Below are positions 1 to 4,970 of a DNA stretch of 5,240 nt, piece after piece. Every line of letters begins with the position of its first letter. The first letter of the stretch is position 1. Origin of the DNA: Candidatus Omnitrophota bacterium (GTDB taxonomy: Bacteria > Omnitrophota > Gorgyraeia > B26-G9); the NCBI GenBank assembly GCA_022013205.1, contig JAKLQT010000155.1:1-5240 (forward strand), read 5' to 3'. A program made the position numbers and the translations under genes. Below the pieces are notes generated by a model. It had not been told where the DNA came from and did no database searches. It worked only from the letters and a program-made list of their open reading frames with translations.

Positions 1-119
1 CTTTACATTTAAATGCTTGTTTTTACCCCGTGGGTTGGGTAAACTTGGTTGTAGAAAAAACCCGCGGGGTTAAAACCACGACGCAAGATGCGTAAATAGT
101 AAATGTCAAGTTATTTACG
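1..119. repeat. Structured non-coding repeat-like element at left edge
   Basis: No gene is visible here. Bases 21-36 pair with 59-75 in a 16-bp stem that has one bulged T (70) and one G-T wobble, around a 22-nt loop. Bases 1-10 are complementary to 101-110 with one mismatch and could form an outer stem. ACGCA/TGCGT (81-85/89-93) is a small hairpin. CGTAAATA (91-98) pairs perfectly with TATTTACG (112-119), as an alternative to the outer stem. CATTTAAATG at 6-15 is a perfect palindrome. Such nesting is typical of dispersed palindromic elements or miniature transposons, or of a structured RNA. I do not recognise the family, and the element may continue past the window edge. Confidence 0.45.
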
Positions 120-167
120 ACGCACTACACTAGTTTATCGTAACGGAATTTCAAAGTTTTGTAGCTT

Positions 168-182
168 CCCGCCATAGGCGGG
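168..182. repeat. GC-rich perfect hairpin CCCGCC-ATA-GGCGGG
   Basis: A perfect 6-bp GC stem (168-173/177-182) around ATA, extended by a T-A pair (167/183), in otherwise AT-rich DNA about 70 bases beyond the ATPase stop. Neither strand has a T-tract after it, so it does not qualify as a standard intrinsic terminator. It resembles dispersed short palindromes of intergenic regions. It could still stabilise the 3' end of the ATPase transcript. Confidence 0.4.
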
Positions 183-191
183 ACTAATTTG

Positions 192-224
192 TCAGAACCG
201 TCCCCTTAAAGTCCCCTTTAATTT
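192..224 (-). repeat. GGGGACGGTTCTGA repeat motif, copy 1 (with doubled GGGGAC)
   Basis: Read on the minus strand this is AAAGGGGACTTT followed at once by AAGGGGACGGTTCTGA, so two GGGGAC blocks lie in tandem. Its core on the plus strand (192-207) is identical over 16 bases to 1825-1840. From memory, such motifs recur in intergenic DNA of many genomes, often near REP-associated Y1 (IS200-like) transposase genes. No transposase gene is in this window. The assignment rests on motif recall and has not been checked by a search. Confidence 0.5.
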
Positions 225-251
225 TCGTAGATGACAGGCGCAGTTTTTGAT

Positions 252-1394
252 TTAATGAATTATTTTTCCTGACCAGAGTCTGTCTAGAAATATCTTCCAT
301 GGCAAAATTTCTATCCCATCAATCAAACGCGGATTATTATCCAGTGAAACGACTATTCTTTTGCAGGAAGAATATTCCTCTCCGAAAGCTCGCAAACCTT
401 TGAGATGTCCGGGCAAGACTTCTTTAACGCCTTTCACTTCAAGCGCGACTTCCCCTCCGCCCAATATGAAATCCACTTCCAATTGCGATGCGGTACGCCA
501 GTAAGCCGTTTCGTATTCAAGCCCGGAATAATGGCTATAGGCCTTTATTTCCTGAAAGATAAAATGTTCAAAAGCCTTGCCAAAAACTTCATTGCCTTGA
601 ATCACCTCTGTCCGTTTTAATAAAAAATTAGGCAACGAAATATCGAAAAAGTAAAATTTGGGCGCAAGAATAACGCGTCGCTTAGGTTTTTTTCTAAAAG
701 ATGGTATAAATTGCCCTAACAGAGTATCGGAAAGTATCTTGAAATAATTTTTAACAGTGGGGCTGCTAACTCCGCAATCCGACGCTATATTATTGTAATT
801 TACAATTTCACCGTTACTAAAAGCTACCTTCTCAAGAAAACGAGAAAATACAGAAATATTTCGCGAAACGGCTTCTGCCGAGATTTCTTCTTTAAGATAA
901 TCTCCTATATAAGCATGGATAAGCTTTTTTGCTTTGTTCGCTGAATAATGTCTCGGAAGCAGACCGTTATTCAAAGCCTTATGAATATCAAATTTTGGTA
1001 TCTCGTTTGAAACTAGTGGGAACAGTTCATAGTGAACTGCCCGTCCGCCTAAAAGATTAGCGCCCGTCCGCCTTAATTTTCTAGCGCTGGAGCCACAAAG
1101 GATAAATCGGATATTTTTATTTACAATTAGCCATTGAACCTCATTGAGCAGAGTTGGCACAGTTTGTATTTCATCTATTATCACAGGAGCTTTTGGCGGT
1201 ACGGCCAGCAGTTCTTCTCGAAGCAAGGCCGGTTTTTTGCTAAACCGTTCAAACTCTTCGGAAAGCAAAAGATCATAATACTTTGATCTTGGAAAAAGCT
1301 TTTTTAAAAGAGTGCTTTTTCCTGTTTGGCGCGGGCCAAGAAAAAAACAAGTTTCAGTTTTTGATAATTCAAGTTTTTGAATGCGTTTATACAT
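252..1394 (-). CDS. AAA+ ATPase with DUF4143 domain (380 aa)
   Basis: A member of the widespread ATP-binding AAA_14/DUF4143 family. Its biological role is poorly defined. It is usually a solitary accessory gene, and toxin-antitoxin or defence roles have been suggested for it. In the 380-aa form, Walker A is GPRQTGKST (20-28), Walker B is VIIDEIQ (71-77) and a sensor-1 region is FILCGSS (97-103). A winged-helix-like segment lies at about 195-225. The C-terminal DUF4143 part has the acidic and lysine positions of a PD-(D/E)XK-like fold: E276, D308 in EVDF, and E319/K321 in LEVKG. The frame is open upstream to a TTG at 1430, but I prefer the ATG at 1394. The family normally begins M-x-K-R just before the ATPase core, and the TTG coincides with the -35 box. 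The gene is complete with all motifs intact. It stands alone, flanked by repeats, and has no Shine-Dalgarno sequence. Confidence 0.93.
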   Translation of the reverse strand: MYKRIQKLELSKTETCFFLGPRQTGKSTLLKKLFPRSKYYDLLLSEEFERFSKKPALLREELLAVPPKAPVIIDEIQTVPTLLNEVQWLIVNKNIRFILCGSSARKLRRTGANLLGGRAVHYELFPLVSNEIPKFDIHKALNNGLLPRHYSANKAKKLIHAYIGDYLKEEISAEAVSRNISVFSRFLEKVAFSNGEIVNYNNIASDCGVSSPTVKNYFKILSDTLLGQFIPSFRKKPKRRVILAPKFYFFDISLPNFLLKRTEVIQGNEVFGKAFEHFIFQEIKAYSHYSGLEYETAYWRTASQLEVDFILGGGEVALEVKGVKEVLPGHLKGLRAFGEEYSSCKRIVVSLDNNPRLIDGIEILPWKIFLDRLWSGKIIH

Positions 1395-1400
1395 AGGGAA

Positions 1401-1430
1401 ATTATACTTTACTTTATCATGATAAAACAA
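1401..1430 (-). promoter_or_regulatory. Promoter of the ATPase gene, predicted to give a leaderless mRNA
   Basis: On the minus strand TTGTTT (1430-1425) is followed after 18 bases by a perfect TATAAT (1406-1401). Only six bases, TTCCCT, separate the TATAAT from the ATG at 1394. With the usual sigma-70-type spacing, transcription would begin at or next to the A of the ATG. No Shine-Dalgarno sequence lies in between, which agrees with leaderless translation. The start site is inferred, not measured. Confidence 0.65.
1413..1426. promoter_or_regulatory. Palindromic operator candidate in the ATPase promoter
   Basis: TTTATCATGATAAA is a perfect 14-bp palindrome. It sits in the spacer between the -35 and -10 boxes and overlaps the edge of the -35 box. 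A bound dimer here would block RNA polymerase. Its core TATCATGATA recurs at 1446-1455. The regulator is unknown. The ATPase itself has a winged-helix-like segment, so autoregulation is possible but unproven. Confidence 0.5.
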
Positions 1431-1445
1431 ATATGCTGTTTACCA

Positions 1446-1455
1446 TATCATGATA
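1446..1455. promoter_or_regulatory. Second TATCATGATA palindrome upstream of the ATPase promoter
   Basis: A perfect 10-bp palindrome identical to the core of the promoter palindrome, starting exactly 31 bases away (1415 versus 1446). That is about three helical turns, so two bound dimers would face the same side of the DNA and could cooperate. This is an inference from sequence and spacing. Confidence 0.45.
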
Positions 1456-1539
1456 CAAATTGGCCTAATTGATATATTGAATTTTGTTAAATCAGGGTAT
1501 GCGCTAAAGTTCTTCTTATTCGGCGATTTTTTTTATTTA

Positions 1540-1645
1540 CCCCGTTAGAGAAGGCCACCGACTCCTGTCGGTGGTATGGAATTTCCACATGGATAGCGGT
1601 CTAATGCCGCTATCTATAACCGTTAGAGGTTGTTCTCTAACTGGG
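1540..1645. repeat. Multi-hairpin palindromic element
   Basis: A compact run of inverted repeats. GTTAGAGAA (1544-1552) pairs with TTCTCTAAC (1633-1641), extended by CCC/GGG (1541-1543/1643-1645) across one bulged T. Inside are CCACCGAC/GTCGGTGG (1555-1562/1567-1574, 4-nt loop), TGGAA/TTCCA (1577-1581/1583-1587) and GATAGCGG/CCGCTATC (1592-1599/1607-1614). GTTAGAG (1622-1628) is a second copy that can pair locally with CTCTAAC (1635-1641), giving two alternative folds. The cloverleaf-like shape suggests a dispersed palindromic element or structured RNA. I do not recognise its family, and no T-tract follows it that would make it a simple terminator. Confidence 0.6.
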
Positions 1646-1824
1646 TTTACTAATTTTTGAAGGATCTGTTTTTCTGGGTCATTCGTAAACAAAGTGGAAT
1701 GAAGAGTGAGTATGGCGACAAAATAATTATGCGACAAGAACTCGTACAGATTTGCAATTTTTTCCCGGAATTTTAAATTAGAACCGATCTCTTTTAGCCC
1801 CCTTTTTTTTATTATCAAATTTTA

Positions 1825-1840
1825 TCAGAACCGTCCCCTT
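1825..1840 (-). repeat. GGGGACGGTTCTGA repeat motif, copy 2
   Basis: Identical over 16 bases to 192-207 and in the same orientation. This copy has a single GGGGAC block, whereas copy 1 has two. Together the two copies bracket the ATPase gene and the hairpin element. Confidence 0.5.
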
Positions 1841-1852
1841 TAAAAATAGCAT

Positions 1853-1949
1853 AGTCCACTTGCCCCGATATGCATCAGGGCACCATGGGTTTATCCCAAG
1901 GTGAACACTGTTATGTGTCCATAGCGGTCCTCTGAAAGTTCAGTCCACT
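1853..1949. repeat. 81-base structured insert flanked by 8-bp direct repeats
   Basis: AGTCCACT occurs at 1853-1860 and again at 1942-1949, exactly flanking 81 bases rich in hairpins. These are TGCCC/GGGCA with inner GAT/ATC (1861-1882), CCATGGG/CCCAAGG (1883-1901, one mismatch), ACAC/GTGT (1905-1908/1915-1918) and CTGA/TCAG (1932-1935/1940-1943, reaching one direct repeat). The layout resembles a miniature inserted element with a target duplication, but it has no clear terminal inverted repeats. It could also be a structured RNA. It encodes no protein. Confidence 0.4.
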
Positions 1950-1990
1950 CTGTAGCTACAAACAGCTAAACTGTTGCTAACACTTGTTAT

Positions 1991-3385
1991 TTAAAACATG
2001 ATGCTGGCTTTTATACTAAAAGGCTTCCATTTAACATCCGAAAACTTATCCCCGTTGGTAAGTTCCGGAAAAACAGTGTAGCGTCCACCCAATTCAAAAA
2101 CACAACCCCGGGATTCCCATGAGAAGGTCGGACCAATTGACCAAGTGAAACCGGTCCAACTTTCTGAACTTGAACCACTGGTTGGACTGTATCCAGACTC
2201 GCTGATTGTCCATTCTTCATTGATAGAACCACCACCAAAACCGGCATTAGCATCAACAACAAAGAACTCGTTACTCTGCATTGGTATTACTAACTTGTAC
2301 CCCAGTAGCAGCCTGTAAAAAGAGGTCGTCAATTCACTATCATACTCAGCTGAAGCATAGTAGGAGTCTGAAGTATTAATATTCATATCAGCAGACGGCC
2401 CTTTTACATAACTTGCTGCCAGATAGCAGGGCGATTTTTTGTAAGCGGCCATGTTCACACCTACGGTTATCCCCAGACCCGGGAAAGTGCTCAAGTCCCC
2501 AGTGACAGAATCATAAACGGAGTTAAGAACATCCTTGAACGCATTAATATTCTTTTCCCACTCTTTATCCGCTCCGCCTACGGTAAAAATCTCTGCCTCA
2601 ATAAAAAAAGCATTCTTTTTCCCTATCCTTCCTAAATTCAAATCTTCCTGTACAGGTTTATATCCAGGAAGCGGCTTAGATTCCACCTCTTGAGACAGTT
2701 CTATTTGAGGGATTGGAGTTGCCAGTTCTTCTGGCTCTCCGTTAATATACCGAGTTTGAGACTTTAGAGCGCCGCTTTCATCAAACTCTCTAAAATATCC
2801 GTTGGCAATGCCATTCATAAAGTTTTTTTCTGTAATCAGTTTACCGGAATCCGAATATGCTTTATACCCACCATTCATCTTGCCGTTAATAAAATAAGCC
2901 TCGCTTTGAATCGTTCCATCAGGGTAGAAAATTTTAAAAGAACCGTTATCCTGACCATTAATAAGTGTTTTTTCTTTCTTTAATTTGCCATCAAAGTAAA
3001 ACTCTTTATAGTTACCATCTATAATTTTACCGTCACTAAATAACAATTTTCCAGACTGTGAAAAAAGCTGTGTGCCAATCATTTCCTTGTTGAAAAAATA
3101 TTCCACTTTCAGAGAAAGATCCTCTGCCAATCCCGATATAAACTCAAGCCCATTAGTTTTAGGGCCACTCGATAGGCTCTTACTTGCAAAACCAAGAGCT
3201 TCAAGGTTTTCCACATCAGTCTTATCGGCTAAGATATTTCCGTATTTAGTTTGAATAGCCAACCTATTGCCATCTTCTGTAATTTTAACTGCTTCAAATC
3301 TGGTTCCATCTTTTAATATTACCGTTTCAGCCATGCAAAAAATCGGCAGAAAAGTAATTATCAGTGTGCTTAAAAAAAATTTCAT
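1991..3385 (-). CDS. Exported MORN_2-repeat protein with C-terminal outer-membrane beta-barrel (464 aa)
   Basis: The ATG at 3385 is chosen because AAGGAGA lies seven bases upstream and because it opens a clean signal peptide (about 1-19, cleavage after CMA). The longer in-frame start at 3466 has neither. Residues about 20-62 (TVILKDG onwards) resemble small exported domains of the type LKNG-x-VIEG. Residues about 124-216 hold four repeats spaced exactly 24 residues apart (glycines 124, 148, 172, 196; pattern NG..K.FY.DGKL..EK..ING), with a degenerate one before. They match the MORN_2/YwqK-type repeat pattern. A Pro/Glu-rich linker (about 217-245) leads to about 210 residues of alternating beta-strand character ending in SIKASIMF. 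A final Phe is typical of barrels inserted by the BAM machinery. Inferred role: a surface or periplasm-facing envelope protein anchored by its barrel. The ligand is unknown. It appears to be transcribed alone. Confidence 0.85.
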   Translation of the reverse strand: MKFFLSTLIITFLPIFCMAETVILKDGTRFEAVKITEDGNRLAIQTKYGNILADKTDVENLEALGFASKSLSSGPKTNGLEFISGLAEDLSLKVEYFFNKEMIGTQLFSQSGKLLFSDGKIIDGNYKEFYFDGKLKKEKTLINGQDNGSFKIFYPDGTIQSEAYFINGKMNGGYKAYSDSGKLITEKNFMNGIANGYFREFDESGALKSQTRYINGEPEELATPIPQIELSQEVESKPLPGYKPVQEDLNLGRIGKKNAFFIEAEIFTVGGADKEWEKNINAFKDVLNSVYDSVTGDLSTFPGLGITVGVNMAAYKKSPCYLAASYVKGPSADMNINTSDSYYASAEYDSELTTSFYRLLLGYKLVIPMQSNEFFVVDANAGFGGGSINEEWTISESGYSPTSGSSSESWTGFTWSIGPTFSWESRGCVFELGGRYTVFPELTNGDKFSDVKWKPFSIKASIMF

Positions 3386-3390
3386 AGTGT

Positions 3391-3397
3391 TCTCCTT
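3391..3397 (-). promoter_or_regulatory. Ribosome binding site of the MORN/barrel gene
   Basis: AAGGAGA on the minus strand, five bases from the ATG at 3385. It decides the start in favour of the 464-residue form over an upstream in-frame ATG at 3466. Confidence 0.85.
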
Positions 3398-3434
3398 AAT
3401 ATTTATAATTTTTCCCATAAAATAGTAACTTCTA

Positions 3435-3443
3435 TTTATAGCA
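3435..3443 (-). promoter_or_regulatory. Extended -10 promoter of the MORN/barrel gene
   Basis: TGCTATAAA on the minus strand matches the extended -10 pattern TGnTATAAT at all but the last base. It would start transcription near 3428 and give a leader of about 43 nt that includes the ribosome binding site. A good -35 box is lacking (TTTGTT-like bases lie upstream), as is common for extended -10 promoters. It falls inside the longer frame starting at 3466, which argues further against that start. Confidence 0.45.
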
Positions 3444-3579
3444 AACCCTATAAACAACAAATGCAATGAACCCTTTTATAAGTAATTCCTTAATTCAAAA
3501 GAAATACCTTAATGAGATGTTTTTTATTTTGGACGCTTTCGTTCAGGGATATATTATTACACATTGCTTTTAGTCTTAC

Positions 3580-3608
3580 AAAAAAAGAAGTTATTTAACT
3601 TTAACTTC
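3580..3608 (-). terminator. Intrinsic terminator overlapping the stop codon of the last operon gene
   Basis: On the minus strand GAAGTTA (3608-3602) and TAACTTC (3593-3587) form a perfect 7-bp stem around an 8-nt loop, followed at once by seven T (3586-3580). The TAA stop codon (3593-3591) is part of the descending arm. The stem is AT-rich, so efficiency may be modest. It closes the yidD-like operon before the promoter of the next gene. Confidence 0.65.
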
Positions 3609-4103
3609 AACCAAACCAAGTGTGTAGGCGTTATACATTGTTCCTGTTGCATAGGTAACATTTTTTCCTTTCATAAATATGGCAAAAATACAACATATGA
3701 GTGATACTGCAACACTGGTGGCTAATTTGCTTTCTCCTTTGCCACCTTTGGTCGAGCTAATGGGAATCATCGTTCCGTCAACAGATTGAACCATCTGAAG
3801 AGCTATTGTTAGTGATCCTGCAGCGCCTGCCATTCCTGCAGCAGATACATTTGTTACCTCTCCAATTGCTTGCGCCCCTTTCTTGATGACTGTTTTTCCT
3901 TCTATATAGACATCGGATAGCACAGCGAATTGAATACGTTGTCCCATTTCGGCCGTTTCTGAAGAGACCGTCTCAAGAAGTTGTAAAGATACGAATGTTC
4001 CACCTGGAATTTTTACAATTTCTGTTGCCATAATTAATCCGCCATTACAACAAAGAATTCCTGCGGTAAGTATAATGGATATTAATACATTTGCTTTTTT
4101 CAT
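3591..4103 (-). CDS. Small exported envelope protein of unknown function (170 aa)
   Basis: A Sec signal peptide is clear: MKK, a hydrophobic stretch and probable cleavage after IMA (residue 26). C18 and C19 lack a proper lipobox, so I do not call it a lipoprotein. The mature part begins with a pattern I know from uncharacterised exported proteins: IPGGTFVSLQLLETVSS (about 32-48), a polar segment with GQRIQF and VYIEGKTVIKKG (about 54-76), then a Gly/Ala-rich turn and TMIPISS (111-117). A hydrophobic segment follows at about 127-144, then TYATGTMYNAYT (150-161). The IPxGT pattern thus appears near both ends. No catalytic motif is seen. AGGAGAA (4119-4113) lies nine bases from the ATG, inside the end of the preceding gene, and only six bases separate the two genes. 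It is the last gene of the YidD-like operon. Confidence 0.8.
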   Translation of the reverse strand: MKKANVLISIILTAGILCCNGGLIMATEIVKIPGGTFVSLQLLETVSSETAEMGQRIQFAVLSDVYIEGKTVIKKGAQAIGEVTNVSAAGMAGAAGSLTIALQMVQSVDGTMIPISSTKGGKGESKLATSVAVSLICCIFAIFMKGKNVTYATGTMYNAYTLGLVEVKVK

Positions 4104-4109
4104 AAGTAT

Positions 4110-4970
4110 TTATTCTCCTATATTTAAACTAATATTTTCTAAGGGGTTGATAACTTGTTCCATTTGGAAATCGTTATATCTTTCAGCAGCACGCACAGAA
4201 CCGTATATGCCCCCAAAATACCACCCAACCCCGATAAAGCCTAATAATACACCAACACCTGTTTCTTTCTTATTAAATGCTGAGGAAGCTCCCCAAGCTA
4301 GAAGTCCTGTAGTTAATAATGCAGCAGTTCCAGACTTAGGCTGATGAGCATAAAAATATCCACTACCAGGGAGGATACCAGAAAATGTCCCTGAAATTTT
4401 AGGGTTTATCTGTTTTATTGCTTTACCACTATTTATTATATCTATTATTGTTTGGTTATTTCCTGCTAAAAATTTCGGATTTATTTCTTTAAATTCTTTG
4501 CTAGCTTTTTTCCATTCATTTTTACGCATAAATGTCAGTGTTCGTAGGAAGGAGAACTCAGATTTATAAGGTTCAGTACAAGTCTCTTTAAGTTTAAGTG
4601 CATAGAGTGCCGCATCATAATGTCGCATTTTATATAATATTTTCCCTTTATAAACCTGTGTCAAACAGCCTAAATCCCTTCCTTTGCCTAGGGAGGATAT
4701 TTTCTGTACAAAAGAAAGAGCATAATCATAATCTTTAGACATTTCTACAAGAAAAAAGGCAGAGCGGAATAAATCAAGTCTTGAAGTCAATGAGGGAAAA
4801 TATGTAAGTGTTCTGGCATATTCTTCTGCGGAGGCTTTAAACTGTTTTTGCTTAGCTAAAAGATCCGCATAGCGTAGCATTTTTGTATGTGTGATTTTTT
4901 CAACATCTTGGCACCACACGGTATTAGAAATACCTACTAGCAATATCCATCCCAAAATAATATTTTTCAT
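4110..4970 (-). CDS. Exported TPR-like protein with hydrophobic Gly-rich C-terminus, YidD-linked (286 aa)
   Basis: The ATG at 4970 overlaps the preceding stop as ATGA, the classic arrangement for translational coupling, and opens directly into a signal peptide (MKNIILGW... to about residue 20). An ATG four codons upstream (4982) is the alternative. Residues about 28-165 are helical with a TPR-like rhythm, for example YADLLAKQKQFKASAEEYARTL (34-55), YDYALSFVQKI, YKGKILYKMRHYDAALYAL (107-125) and WKKASKEF (153-160). The C-terminal part has SGILPGSGYFYAHQPKSG (197-214) and two likely membrane segments at about 214-231 and 238-256, then RAAERYN. I recall this C-terminal pattern in uncharacterised proteins next to yidD-like genes. 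Likely an inner-membrane protein with a periplasmic TPR-like domain that scaffolds a partner. The function is not known. Confidence 0.85.
   Translation of the reverse strand: MKNIILGWILLVGISNTVWCQDVEKITHTKMLRYADLLAKQKQFKASAEEYARTLTYFPSLTSRLDLFRSAFFLVEMSKDYDYALSFVQKISSLGKGRDLGCLTQVYKGKILYKMRHYDAALYALKLKETCTEPYKSEFSFLRTLTFMRKNEWKKASKEFKEINPKFLAGNNQTIIDIINSGKAIKQINPKISGTFSGILPGSGYFYAHQPKSGTAALLTTGLLAWGASSAFNKKETGVGVLLGFIGVGWYFGGIYGSVRAAERYNDFQMEQVINPLENISLNIGE
4113..4119 (-). promoter_or_regulatory. Ribosome binding site of the 170-aa protein gene
   Basis: AGGAGAA on the minus strand, nine bases from the ATG at 4103. It overlaps the last codons of the upstream gene (stop at 4112-4110), so translation of the two is probably linked. 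Confidence 0.75.

Larger units (their letters stand above)
1431..1990. other. 560-base intergenic region without a convincing gene
   Basis: Between the ATPase promoter and the stop of the MORN/barrel gene there is no well-supported coding sequence. An open minus-strand frame (1537-1818, 93 codons) starts at TTG without a ribosome binding site and its last third simply reads through the hairpin element at 1540-1645. Its N-terminal two thirds (about 1645-1818) read like ordinary protein sequence and could be a decayed gene fragment, but I match them to no family. The rest holds the upstream operator copy, the second GGGGACGGTTCTGA motif, the 1853-1949 element and a perfect palindrome TGTAGCTACA (1951-1960). 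AACAG/CTGTT (1961-1965/1971-1975) forms a weak hairpin. Confidence 0.5.

Noticed and set aside
104..109. TTGACA on the minus strand, a consensus -35 box
   Set aside because: No acceptable -10 box lies 16-18 bases downstream (the bases there read TTGCGT) and no gene follows on that strand.
1..119. Possible CRISPR array
   Set aside because: The repeats are inverted and nested. They are not regularly spaced direct repeats with unique spacers, and no cas gene is present.
405..620. Plus-strand open frame of 71 codons
   Set aside because: It lies wholly within the ATPase gene on the opposite strand, has no ribosome binding site and shows no protein-family features.
1861..1976. Possible tRNA in the hairpin-rich stretch
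   Set aside because: There is no acceptor stem, T-loop GTTCRA pattern or anticodon arm with correct spacing on either strand.
2011..2262. Minus-strand open frame of 83 codons
   Set aside because: An out-of-frame shadow of the barrel region of the 464-residue protein. The real frame there is well supported.
3072..3254. Plus-strand open frame of 60 codons
   Set aside because: Antisense to the N-terminal part of the MORN/barrel gene, without its own signals.
3386..3466. N-terminal extension of the MORN/barrel protein from an ATG at 3466
   Set aside because: The extension would place the extended -10 promoter and strong ribosome binding site inside the gene, and would bury the signal peptide 27 residues in.
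4075..4344. Plus-strand open frame of 89 codons
   Set aside because: Antisense to the junction of two well-supported operon genes. Its composition reflects the Gly-rich tail read backwards.
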